A stretch of DNA of 64,000 nucleotides from JAZDCZ01 sp046757925 (GTDB lineage: Bacteria; Gemmatimonadota; Gemmatimonadetes; Gemmatimonadales; GWC2-71-9). Positions 8,008 to 16,722 of this stretch are shown here, piece by piece. The notes under the pieces were generated by a model that was not told the origin of the DNA, did no database searches, and saw only the letters and a program-made list of their open reading frames with translations. How positions within the stretch are numbered: the first letter of the stretch is position 1; every line of letters begins with the position of its first letter. The DNA lies in assembly GCA_046757925.1 (NCBI GenBank), contig JBHHZE010000013.1:1-64000 (forward strand), written 5' to 3'. The position numbers and the translations under genes were made by a program.

Positions 8008-10269
8008 TTACGTATCGCGACGAGCGACTCCCCGGTTGCTCCGCGTGAGCACGCGTTGCAGTCGTGCCGAGAGAGCTCGGGCCCTGAACGGCTTGGAAAG
8101 GAAGTCGTCCGCACCCATCTCGAACACCCGAACCTCGTTTTCCTCGTCTCCCTGGGCCGTGAGAACAACCACTGGGATGTCGGCCGTAGCTGGCCTCGAA
8201 CGCAGGTGTGACAGGACTCCGTAGCCGTCCAGTCCAGGCAGGTTGAGATCCAGCACGATGATGTCGGGAGCGTGGCGGTCAATCTGGTCCAGTGCTTCGA
8301 CACCATCGCGGGCCTCCGTCACCGCATAGCCATCACGCTCCAGGAGGTCCCGCATGACACGACGCAACTGATCCTCGTCGTCGACCAGGAGAACCTTGGC
8401 GTCCGTCATTCGCACCGCCGGGCTCGGCGCCACCGGCTCCAATAGCTCGAATGACTCTCCGAGCGATCTACTATCGCCAGAGACACCACCCTCGGTTGTC
8501 GGGGTGGCGCCATCGCCACCGGCAACCGTACCGACCGACGCTTGGTCACCCGTTGACTTGGCCACACCATCTTCGCCCATTTCGTCTTCTTGGGGAACGT
8601 CGACCACTCGCAGAACCTCGTCCACCGTAGATTCGCCCCGAAGCACATGTGCCAGTCCGCTGTCCCAAAGCGCGAGCATCCCGTCAGCATGAGCTGCATC
8701 GGCAATTCGGTCGGCCGTGGCGCCCGCTCCAATGAGACGCTCGATCTCAGGTGTCACCCTGAGGATCTCCACAATCGAGAATCGGCCACGATAGCCGGTC
8801 ATGGCACACTCCGGACAACCCACCGCTCGATACAGCGGCGAGCCCTCCGGTATCCATTTTTGGAGCTTACGGGGGATGGGTTCCACCCAAACTTCTTTGC
8901 AAGTATCACACAGGGTACGCATCAGGCGTTGTGCCACCACGCCCCTCAAGGCAGAGGCTATCTTGAAGCCCTCCAGGCCAATATCGATCAGGCGTGTAAC
9001 CGCATTTGCTGCATCGTTTGTGTGGAGGGTTGAGAGAACCAAGTGACCGGTGAGCGATGCCTGCACGGCAATCTGCGCGGTTTCCTTGTCTCGAATCTCA
9101 CCCACCAAGACAACATCCGGATCCTGCCGTAGGATCGATCTGAGGGCAGACGCGAATGTGAGACCCGCTTTTTCGTTAACCTGGACCTGGACTATCCCCC
9201 CCATCCGATACTCGACCGGATCCTCCACCGTAACGATGTTCACTCCCTCACTCTGCACGTGACGAATTGCAGAGTACAAGGTCGTAGTCTTACCGGAACC
9301 GGTGGGGCCAGTCACCAGGATGATGCCATCTCTATTGTCGAGCAAATCCTTGATACTTTGGGACTCGGCAGCGGCAAGCCCCAGAGAGTCGAGACTCAGA
9401 ACTGTACGAGAAGAATCGAGGACCCGAACCACTACCTTTTCGCCCAGCGACGCCGGTAGAGTTGAAACGCGGAGGTCGACCGGCACTCCATTTACAGCCA
9501 CCCGAGCACGCCCATCCTGCGGTCGCAGGCGGTCGGCTATGTCGAGACCGGAAATGATCTTGATCCGGGAAATGAGCGGGAGTCCGGCAGCGCGAGGGAT
9601 CTTCATGTGCTCGCGCAGCACACCGTCGATGCGGTAGCGAACCGATATTCCGCCCTCCTCCGGCTCGATATGGATATCACTAGCCCGGGCGAGGATGCCC
9701 TCCGAGAAGATCAGGTCGACCAATCGCACGACCGGTCGTTGAGAGGCCTCTTCCTCAGAGATGGTGAGCTCGTCGGCGAGATCCGGGGCTTCGTCGAGCT
9801 GTGTTACCGCCACATCCCCCATGCCCTCGATTAGCTGTTCCAGCACGTTCTCGGGCCGGTACGATTCGTCTATCTTTTTTAGGATGTTCGACGGGCTCGC
9901 CAAGACGACTCGGACCTCGCGGCCCGTCGCAAACGCAAGAGTCTTTTCGCAGTCGAGATCGAACGGATTGGCCGAGGCGATCTCCAGGTACGAGTCGGTG
10001 ATCCGAAGTGGGAGAATATGATACTGCCGAGCGGCTTCTTCGGGTACTGTGTCGAGCGCAGCCCGTTCCGGGCGCCCCAGGTCACCCAATTTCAGGCGGA
10101 ACCTGCGGGAAAGCGCGCTCAGCAAATCCTCGTCGGTGGCGGCACCGGAACTCACTACCGTTTCCCACAGTGATTCGGTCGCCGCATCACTGGCGCGAAG
10201 CTCTTCCAGCTTCTCCGACCCTATGAGTTCCTCAACTGTAGCACTTAGCCACTCGTCTCTGAACTCCAT
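8008..10269 (-). CDS. GspE/PilB-family secretion ATPase fused to a C-terminal receiver domain
   Basis: This is a 753-residue protein. An N-terminal T2SSE-type domain (about 35-140) precedes the ATPase core: RASDIHIEP near 195, Walker A GPTGSGKT at 321-328, Asp/His boxes, and Walker B VVLVGEIRD near 386-394. The Zn-binding tetracysteine is Cys454, 457, 485 and 488. After an acidic/Gly-rich linker (about 560-620) comes a complete receiver domain (about 624-745), with DD at 630-631, phospho-acceptor Asp674 in VLDLNLPG and Lys726. Known relatives power type II secretion or type IV pilus assembly; the receiver suggests phosphorylation-controlled activity. GGAGGAG lies about 8 nt before the ATG. 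No other pilus or secretion genes are in the window. Confidence 0.9.
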   Translation of the reverse strand: MEFRDEWLSATVEELIGSEKLEELRASDAATESLWETVVSSGAATDEDLLSALSRRFRLKLGDLGRPERAALDTVPEEAARQYHILPLRITDSYLEIASANPFDLDCEKTLAFATGREVRVVLASPSNILKKIDESYRPENVLEQLIEGMGDVAVTQLDEAPDLADELTISEEEASQRPVVRLVDLIFSEGILARASDIHIEPEEGGISVRYRIDGVLREHMKIPRAAGLPLISRIKIISGLDIADRLRPQDGRARVAVNGVPVDLRVSTLPASLGEKVVVRVLDSSRTVLSLDSLGLAAAESQSIKDLLDNRDGIILVTGPTGSGKTTTLYSAIRHVQSEGVNIVTVEDPVEYRMGGIVQVQVNEKAGLTFASALRSILRQDPDVVLVGEIRDKETAQIAVQASLTGHLVLSTLHTNDAANAVTRLIDIGLEGFKIASALRGVVAQRLMRTLCDTCKEVWVEPIPRKLQKWIPEGSPLYRAVGCPECAMTGYRGRFSIVEILRVTPEIERLIGAGATADRIADAAHADGMLALWDSGLAHVLRGESTVDEVLRVVDVPQEDEMGEDGVAKSTGDQASVGTVAGGDGATPTTEGGVSGDSRSLGESFELLEPVAPSPAVRMTDAKVLLVDDEDQLRRVMRDLLERDGYAVTEARDGVEALDQIDRHAPDIIVLDLNLPGLDGYGVLSHLRSRPATADIPVVVLTAQGDEENEVRVFEMGADDFLSKPFRARALSARLQRVLTRSNRGVARRDT

Positions 10270-10381
10270 CTAGCGCTCTCCTCCAGGCCCACGCCCGGTA
10301 ACCGATAGTGATATCATAAGATAGGGTCCTTCCCACGTGGCCGCCACCGCTCCATTCTACGGTCGGACTCCCCGAAACCGG

Positions 10382-12427
10382 TCACAAGATCCCCCACAGA
10401 TCCCGTCTTATGTCCAAGGTGATCCCGAAACTCCCGTCCCTAGGGCTGGTTGCAAGTTCAGCCCGCAGCAGTCCGTGAAACCATTCCACCGCTGTTCCCA
10501 GCTCGAACCTGGCGCCATGGCTCGAGCGCCAAGGAACAGGATCGGTCAAGCGGCCGCCTGCCGATCCCAATCTGGCGAACGGTGCCACCACGATCTCGTC
10601 GCTAGCGGTCGCCATGGCACCGAGTGGCACGCCGACAAACGGTATCCCAATACGCCACGCGACGGTGCCCAACACCGAGCGACGCCCACCCCAAATCCGA
10701 AACGGCTGGCTCACGAGCGTGCCTCTACCACCCAGTACAAAACTGCGATGGCGCGGCAGACCACGAGATCCCCAGCCACCTGTGCCATTCAGCACAACGC
10801 TGGTAGCACCTATCCTTGCGGTCGCCGTGACAGAGCCCAGGACACGAACGTAACCCCAACCAGCTCTCCCACCGCCCTCTAGCCTGAGGTTGACCGCTCT
10901 AACCCGCCCGATCCCGTAGTCTGACGCTCGCGCGCCAAGCTCCAGCGTGACCTTGCCGAAGGTGCCGCCGCCCAGAGCCGGGTTGGGCCTGAACCGTCCC
11001 GTCGCAGGAGTCGCTCTGGTCACCACGCTGATACTCCGTTCGGTGCCCAGATACAATGCGGCCGAGCGACGCGAGCCCGTGCCGAGCTTCACGAAAGCGG
11101 TTGCAGATTCGCTCAAGTAATAGTCGCCGTAATCATTCGCGACTTCCTGGGCCAGAAGCGAGTTGAGCACAGGTGCGATCACCCGGGTGTCACCCACATC
11201 GCGGACGGTTCTGGAAGCCGATACTCCCAGGATCACACCACCCACCCTGGCGCCAACCGCGAGACGACCTTTGAGTCGATGGTCACTGACGCCGTAGCCG
11301 CCCCAGAAACGAATGCTCGTCAGATCATCATCACGTCTTACTACGCCGCCGCCTCCGATAGCGAGACCCTCGACCCGGTTGACGTGCAGCAAATCGGACA
11401 ACGAACGCGCCCCGGGCCGCGCGGTTGCGAGGCCCGACAGTACACGGCGGGCTACCAAACTTCTCACCTCGGCCCTAACGGTCTCGAGATCGACCCGGCC
11501 CGTGCTCGCAGCGGCGGACACCGCCTCCCCGAACGACCTGTCCCACTCGAAACTGTCTCGAACCGCAGAGGGGGCCTCGGCAATCGCCGGCCCACGGAAG
11601 GTTGCGGCCGGGATACCTGAGTTGAGCTGGTAGGAGTCGATTTGCCAAATGCCGTGGATTATGCCCCTCAAGGGCATCTCCAGAACGGACGAGCGGCGGC
11701 GGATTTCGATCTCCTGACGTTGTGGCAGCCAGAACCGCTCGTCCCAGAGCGCGTTCTCTAGAACGACGGTAATGTCTTCGAGCCTCTTATCGACATAGGA
11801 ACTCCGTGTAAACTTGAAGCGAAACTGGACGACCTGTGCCCCATCGGCGTCGATGTACAGAGTTCCGATCACTCCCGGTTCGTCTGGATCCTTTGGCCGC
11901 GTGCGGAGCTCGAGGACACGCACTGTTTGAGTTGGGAATCGGATCGTGAGTGAGTCAACCAGCGCATAGTCGTACTTTTCCTGGCCCCTGACGGAAAGCG
12001 GGTGCGGGACATCCTTCACTTCGTCGTTCTGACCGAGCCCAATGCGACTGCCGAAGTTGTCGGTCACGATTCCGAGATGGTCTCGGTGATACTGGATGTC
12101 GGTGGGTAGCTCCCGTCGATCCCGCCTACCAATAATGCGCTGCTTGCTCCGGCCCGGAGCTTCCCAGTAAACTTCCAGCTCCAACTGATCGGACTTGACA
12201 AGCTGCGGCGGTCTGGGGAATCCCTCACCCAGTTGGGCCATGAAGAACACGAACCCGTGGGCTCGGGCTCGATAGTCGTGGAGAGTCGCCACGCTGCGCA
12301 TTGCGGTGCGTCGCTCGATTGCGCGCCTCACCACCCGCAGCGCCAAGTCGCTGTTCCACTCCTGGGCCCGGGCAGTGGAAGGTGCTACGATGACCAGGAC
12401 GAGTAATGAAATGCCACGGAGCTTCAT
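10382..12427 (-). CDS. Exported protein with probable C-terminal outer-membrane beta-barrel
   Basis: From the internal ATG at 12427 the protein has 681 residues and begins with a clear signal peptide (LRGISLLVLVIVAPSTARA, cleavage before QEW). A GTG at 12508 would add 27 unlikely residues. The N-terminal half is rich in beta strands, resembling an outer-membrane lipoprotein-carrier or YfaZ-like fold. The last 300 residues show alternating strands with Gly/Arg/Ser turns (GGGVVRRDDD, GGRAGWGYVRVLGS) and end in a hydrophobic terminal strand. Function is unknown. It is divergent from trpE across a 106-nt gap. Confidence 0.7.
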   Translation of the reverse strand: MKLRGISLLVLVIVAPSTARAQEWNSDLALRVVRRAIERRTAMRSVATLHDYRARAHGFVFFMAQLGEGFPRPPQLVKSDQLELEVYWEAPGRSKQRIIGRRDRRELPTDIQYHRDHLGIVTDNFGSRIGLGQNDEVKDVPHPLSVRGQEKYDYALVDSLTIRFPTQTVRVLELRTRPKDPDEPGVIGTLYIDADGAQVVQFRFKFTRSSYVDKRLEDITVVLENALWDERFWLPQRQEIEIRRRSSVLEMPLRGIIHGIWQIDSYQLNSGIPAATFRGPAIAEAPSAVRDSFEWDRSFGEAVSAAASTGRVDLETVRAEVRSLVARRVLSGLATARPGARSLSDLLHVNRVEGLAIGGGGVVRRDDDLTSIRFWGGYGVSDHRLKGRLAVGARVGGVILGVSASRTVRDVGDTRVIAPVLNSLLAQEVANDYGDYYLSESATAFVKLGTGSRRSAALYLGTERSISVVTRATPATGRFRPNPALGGGTFGKVTLELGARASDYGIGRVRAVNLRLEGGGRAGWGYVRVLGSVTATARIGATSVVLNGTGGWGSRGLPRHRSFVLGGRGTLVSQPFRIWGGRRSVLGTVAWRIGIPFVGVPLGAMATASDEIVVAPFARLGSAGGRLTDPVPWRSSHGARFELGTAVEWFHGLLRAELATSPRDGSFGITLDIRRDLWGIL

Positions 12428-12533
12428 TATTGTCGCAATATCGAGGAGGGCTGTTGCGGCGGCAAGCGTGCCGCAGTTCCGGCCGCATACTTTATCGGCA
12501 AGCTGCACGCAAGGTGTGGGCGACAGGATATAG

Positions 12534-14027
12534 ATGATCGAATCAACGACGTTCGAACGTTATCGTGAACTTGCGCCAATGGGTGGCATTGTCCCTGTCG
12601 TACGGGAGCTCGTGTCAGACACTCTGACACCCGTCACCGCTTATTCCGCAGTCGCCCGCGCACCATTCGGATTTCTTCTCGAGTCACTGGTGGGAGGCGA
12701 GCGGTGGGCACGATATACTTTCCTAGGCACGGATCCTCGGGAAGCGTGGAGGTACAGGGATGGAGTGGCGGAGCGATGGACCCGAAAGACGGGCTGGGAA
12801 TCTTCCGGCGATTGCACCGATCCACTCGGACACATAGGTGCAATCTTGCGAAGAGTGCAAGCCGTCAAACTCGCCGGGTTACCGCGCTTCGTCGGTGGTG
12901 CCGTAGGGTACCTGGGGTACGACGTTGTCCGCTCTACCTCTACGCTTCCCGGCGGCCCCATAGATGACACTCGCCTGCCGGACGCAGCCTTCATGATCGC
13001 TGACAACCTCGTGATAATAGACAACGCGTTCGGTCGCGCGATTGTAGTTGCAAATACCGAAGTCACCGCCGGTTCTTCGACGACCGATCTCCGGCGCTTA
13101 TTCCAGGATGCGGAGGATCGCATCGAGGTGCTCCTCCAGCGTCTCCGCAAGCCGCCGAGCCTATCACCCATTTCGCTAGAGGAGGTTGATCAGCTCAGCA
13201 CGCGCAGCGGGTATCCCCGCGAGGACTTCATGCGCGACGTCGGCCGCATCAAGGAGCACATTGCCGCCGGCGATGTGTATCAAGCGGTCCTATCGCGCCG
13301 ACAGGATGTCGAGTTCAGCGCCAACCATTTCGACGTATATCGCGCGCTCCGTGCGCTCAACCCCGCCCCATATCTGTACTTTCTGGCACTAGACGACATA
13401 TCCATCGCAGGGAGTTCGCCTGAAGTACTGGTCCGTGTAGAGGATGACGAAATCACAGTACGCCCGATCGCCGGCACGCGGTCTCGGGGGTCTACGCCGG
13501 AAGAAGACGACGCACTCGCCCGGCAACTGCTCAACGACGAAAAGGAACTTGCCGAGCATACGATGCTGGTCGACCTGGGGCGCAATGACGTCGGTCGGGT
13601 AGCTGAGTTCGGTTCCGTCCGTGTCACAGAAGAGAGGGTGATCGAAAGGTATTCGCACGTTCAGCACATTGTCAGTGAAGTGAGAGGCAAGCTCAGACGT
13701 GAATACGATGCAATTGATGCGCTGCGAGCATGCTTCCCGGCTGGGACGGTATCGGGAGCACCCAAGCTGCGGGCGATGCAGATTCTGGATGGCATGGAAC
13801 CGACACGCCGGGGACCGTATTCCGGCGCAATCTGTTACATCGGTTGGGGCGGAGTGAATCTCGACACGGCGATCACCATACGCACGGCTGTACTAAGGGA
13901 TCAGACCGCATACGTGCAAGCGGGTGCGGGAATCGTGGCAGACAGCGATCCGGCTTGGGAGCTCAAGGAGACCGACAAGAAGGCGGACGCCGTGTTGAAG
14001 GCGTTGGCCCTAGCCTCGCGGCGTTAG
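12534..14027 (+). CDS. trpE: Anthranilate synthase component I
   Basis: This is a 497-residue chorismate-utilising enzyme. The N-terminal region has PFGFLLESLVGGERWARYTFLG, the part that forms the tryptophan-inhibition site in TrpE; the LLES motif separates TrpE from PabB. The C-terminal chorismate-binding domain carries GSSPEVLVR, PIAGTRSRG, DLGRNDVGRV, CFPAGTVSGAPK and GAGIVADSDP. It converts chorismate with TrpG-supplied ammonia to anthranilate, the first step to tryptophan. No trpG or other trp gene is next to it. AGGA lies about 6 nt upstream of the ATG. Confidence 0.95.
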   Translation: MIESTTFERYRELAPMGGIVPVVRELVSDTLTPVTAYSAVARAPFGFLLESLVGGERWARYTFLGTDPREAWRYRDGVAERWTRKTGWESSGDCTDPLGHIGAILRRVQAVKLAGLPRFVGGAVGYLGYDVVRSTSTLPGGPIDDTRLPDAAFMIADNLVIIDNAFGRAIVVANTEVTAGSSTTDLRRLFQDAEDRIEVLLQRLRKPPSLSPISLEEVDQLSTRSGYPREDFMRDVGRIKEHIAAGDVYQAVLSRRQDVEFSANHFDVYRALRALNPAPYLYFLALDDISIAGSSPEVLVRVEDDEITVRPIAGTRSRGSTPEEDDALARQLLNDEKELAEHTMLVDLGRNDVGRVAEFGSVRVTEERVIERYSHVQHIVSEVRGKLRREYDAIDALRACFPAGTVSGAPKLRAMQILDGMEPTRRGPYSGAICYIGWGGVNLDTAITIRTAVLRDQTAYVQAGAGIVADSDPAWELKETDKKADAVLKALALASRR

Positions 14028-14077
14028 CCAAGTAGTGCCGCCAGGGATATATTCTCCTCCTTGCGAGGTGTTCTGAT

Positions 14078-15712
14078 TTGAAGGTATTCAAACTGCTAAG
14101 CACATCGGGCGACCAATCGGTCGACATCAGGGAAGGCAAGAATGTGCTTGTCGGCCGTGCCGTGACCAGCGACTTGCCCATCTACGACCCTACTGTCTCC
14201 CGGCAGCACGCCGAAGTCACCTTCAGCGGAAGTGGCATCAACGTCAGGGACCTCGGGTCGAGCAACGGCACGTTTGTCAACGGCAGTCAGATCCGTGAAA
14301 CGACGGTAGAGGACGGCGATATAGTCACATTCGGCCGTGTGGCATTCAAAGTCATAGAGGTAACGCCGCCAGCGCTCGAAGCCGTGCAGGGGGCATCCGA
14401 GTTCCAGCCACAGCCGCCGGTAGAAGCAACGATCGTGCGCCCCGTGGCGGTGTCAGATTCCACCGCGCTCGAGGGACAGATTGCGAAGCGACCCAGCGCT
14501 GGATCGCAGCTCAAGGTCCAGGGTGAGACGGATGAGGAACGGCAAGCCCGCAAGCTGGCACTCCTGCTCGACATCTCCCAGGCGCTTTCGCGGCAGCAGC
14601 AGGTGGATAAGCTCCTCGAGAAGATCGTGGACATCACCTTCAAGGTGATGAACGTCGACCGCGTGTCGATACTGATGGTCGAGGGTAAGAGCAACGAATT
14701 GATACCGCGGGTTTCCAAGAACCGTCTCGGCGGGGCCGGCGGCAGCCGTCACGTACCACAGTCCATCGCGGGCCGCGCCGTGTCGGAACGGCTCGCGATT
14801 CTGACAGACAATGCGGCAGCCGACGAACGGTTCCACGGAAAGTCAATCGTAGTCCAGAGCGTCCGCAGTGCGATGTGCGTGCCGCTCCTCAAGAGCAGCG
14901 AGCACAGCCATGGTGACGGAAACGCCGTTCTGGGCATCATCTACGTCGACAGCCAGACCGCGACGGAAGCGTTTAGTGACGAAGACCTCGAATTCCTAAT
15001 CGCGTTCTCTGGAATAGCTGCCGTTGCTATTGAAAACAGCCAACTGACCGACCACATACAACGAGAGGCGGTTGTCCTATCCAACTTCCAGCGGTACTTC
15101 GCGCCGAATTTGGCGGAACAGATCGCGGGACAGGAAGGGGCGGTCCAACTGGGTGGCTCGAAACGGTCGGTAGTTGTGTTTTTCAGCGATATCCGCGGGT
15201 TCACCTCGATGTCCGAACGGATGGGACCCGACGATATTGCCACCTTGCTGAACGAGTACTTCACCGAGATGGTGGAGATCGTGTTCGAGCACGGTGGGAC
15301 GTTGGATAAGTTCATGGGCGACGCGATCATGGCCCTGTGGGGTGCGCCCATCTCGCACGAGGACGACGCCGACCGCGCCATGAGGGCCGCCATCGATATG
15401 CAGAGCGTGTTGGCCAAGCTGAACGTCAAGTGGGCTGCGGAAGGGCGTCAGCGCGTCGAGATCGGCATCGGTATCGACTTTGACGATGTCTTCGCCGGGA
15501 ACATAGGGAGCGACCTACGCCTCGAGTACACCGTCATAGGCGATGCGGTAAACACGGCGTCGCGCTTGTGCTCTAAGGCAGGTCCCGGCGAGATAATCGT
15601 GTCCCAGAGGTTCTACGACCAGCTCAAAAAGCCACCGGCCGTTGAAGAACTGGAAGCATTGGAACTCAAGGGCAAAGCCCAAGAAGTCCCCGTCTATCGA
15701 GTAAAGCGGTAG
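14078..15712 (+). CDS. FHA-GAF class III adenylate cyclase
   Basis: This is a 544-residue soluble protein. An FHA domain (about 20-95; GR, SRQHAEV and SSNGTFVNG) binds phosphothreonine. A GAF domain (about 160-325) follows, then a class III cyclase domain (about 362-540). Metal-binding Asp371 (FFSDIRGF) and Asp415 (FMGDAIM) are present. Lys411 and Asp489 (VIGDAVN) are the adenine-selecting pair, so ATP is the likely substrate. Asn492 and Arg496 of VNTASR complete the site. The usual HTGE-type segment reads IDFDDVF, which is odd. Start is TTG with GAGGTG about 8 nt upstream. The 3' end overlaps convergent maf by 19 nt. Confidence 0.92.
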   Translation: MKVFKLLSTSGDQSVDIREGKNVLVGRAVTSDLPIYDPTVSRQHAEVTFSGSGINVRDLGSSNGTFVNGSQIRETTVEDGDIVTFGRVAFKVIEVTPPALEAVQGASEFQPQPPVEATIVRPVAVSDSTALEGQIAKRPSAGSQLKVQGETDEERQARKLALLLDISQALSRQQQVDKLLEKIVDITFKVMNVDRVSILMVEGKSNELIPRVSKNRLGGAGGSRHVPQSIAGRAVSERLAILTDNAAADERFHGKSIVVQSVRSAMCVPLLKSSEHSHGDGNAVLGIIYVDSQTATEAFSDEDLEFLIAFSGIAAVAIENSQLTDHIQREAVVLSNFQRYFAPNLAEQIAGQEGAVQLGGSKRSVVVFFSDIRGFTSMSERMGPDDIATLLNEYFTEMVEIVFEHGGTLDKFMGDAIMALWGAPISHEDDADRAMRAAIDMQSVLAKLNVKWAAEGRQRVEIGIGIDFDDVFAGNIGSDLRLEYTVIGDAVNTASRLCSKAGPGEIIVSQRFYDQLKKPPAVEELEALELKGKAQEVPVYRVKR

Positions 15713-16266
15713 GTCAGACCTGCACTCTCCATCAGCTCGACCACCAGCCTGAGCGGCAGTCCCATCACGCCGAAGAAATCACCGGCTATGCGCTCCACTA
15801 GCACCGCCCCCCGCCCTTGAGCCGCATAACTACCGGCCTTATCCAGGGGCTCACCGGTAGCCACGTAGGCGCTTATGAAGTCAGCGGACATCCGCCTCAA
15901 CCAAACACGGGTCACATCACAGCGCTGGAAACACTGAGCGTCTCTGGCCAAGGCAACGGCAGTGATTACCTTGTGCTCCCGGCCGGCTAGCTTCGCCAAC
16001 ATAGATTCCGCGTGCCGCGCGGAAGTTGGCTTGCCCAACAACTCGCCATCCAGCACCACTACCGTATCCGCGCCCAGCACATAATCGCCGGGTCTCCGCT
16101 TGGCCACGCTTTCAGCCTTCTTGCGAGCCAGCCGCACCGCGAGAGTTTCGGGGAGTTCGGCCGGTTGCGGGCGCTCGTCGATCTCCGCCGGGTCGATCGT
16201 GTGTTCCACTCCCAGCATCTCCAGAAGCTCACGGCGGCGCGGGGAAGTGGAAGCCAATACGATCAT
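15694..16266 (-). CDS. maf: Maf-family nucleotide pyrophosphatase
   Basis: This is a 190-residue protein. The signature STSPRRRELLEMLG at the N-terminus, the EIDE loop and GADTVVVLDG are the Maf/YhdE nucleotide-binding motifs. The family hydrolyses non-canonical nucleoside triphosphates such as dTTP, UTP and modified pyrimidines, releasing pyrophosphate. GYAAQGRG-type residues appear as GSYAAQGRGA, and the C-terminus has FFGVMGLPL. The start codon overlaps the stop of dtd by 4 nt (ATGA), making it the last gene of the glmM-glmS-dtd-maf run. Confidence 0.93.
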   Translation of the reverse strand: MIVLASTSPRRRELLEMLGVEHTIDPAEIDERPQPAELPETLAVRLARKKAESVAKRRPGDYVLGADTVVVLDGELLGKPTSARHAESMLAKLAGREHKVITAVALARDAQCFQRCDVTRVWLRRMSADFISAYVATGEPLDKAGSYAAQGRGAVLVERIAGDFFGVMGLPLRLVVELMESAGLTYRFTR

Positions 16267-16700
16267 CGGTCTATGACGAGCGTAACCGGTCCGTCGTTGA
16301 CGAGTTCGACATCCATCATCGCTCCAAAAACACCTGTTGCCACAGGAATACCCGTGGCCTGGAGGGCATCTATGAATCGGTGATACAGCGCTTCGGCGGT
16401 TTCCGGAACGGCAGCGTGAATGAAAGAAGGCCGCCGCCCCTTGCGGGTGTCACCGTAGAGCGTAAACTGCGATACCACCAGCAAGCCTCCACCGATTTCC
16501 CGCACGTCACGGTTCATCTTACCGTCATCGTCCGAAAAAACTCTCAGACCGACGATCTTCTCAGCCATCCAGCCGAGCTCCGACTCCGTATCGCTCTTGG
16601 AGAAGCCCACCAGCAACAGTAGTCCCCGCTCGATCGATCCCACCTTACGTCCCCCGACACCGACCGACGCGCGCGACACCCGTTGCAGCACAACTCTCAA
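16263..16700 (-). CDS. dtd: D-aminoacyl-tRNA deacylase
   Basis: This is a 145-residue protein, the full length of DTD. It begins MRVVLQRVSRASV and carries the two active-site motifs SQFTLYGDTRKGRRPSF and, near the C-terminus, NDGPVTLVID with the cross-subunit Gly-Pro. It cleaves D-amino acids (and misacylated glycine) from tRNA in the cytoplasm. It lies 22 nt after glmS and overlaps maf by 4 nt. Confidence 0.95.
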   Translation of the reverse strand: MRVVLQRVSRASVGVGGRKVGSIERGLLLLVGFSKSDTESELGWMAEKIVGLRVFSDDDGKMNRDVREIGGGLLVVSQFTLYGDTRKGRRPSFIHAAVPETAEALYHRFIDALQATGIPVATGVFGAMMDVELVNDGPVTLVIDR

Positions 16701-16722
16701 GTCTGCCGCGTCTCCGGTTGCA

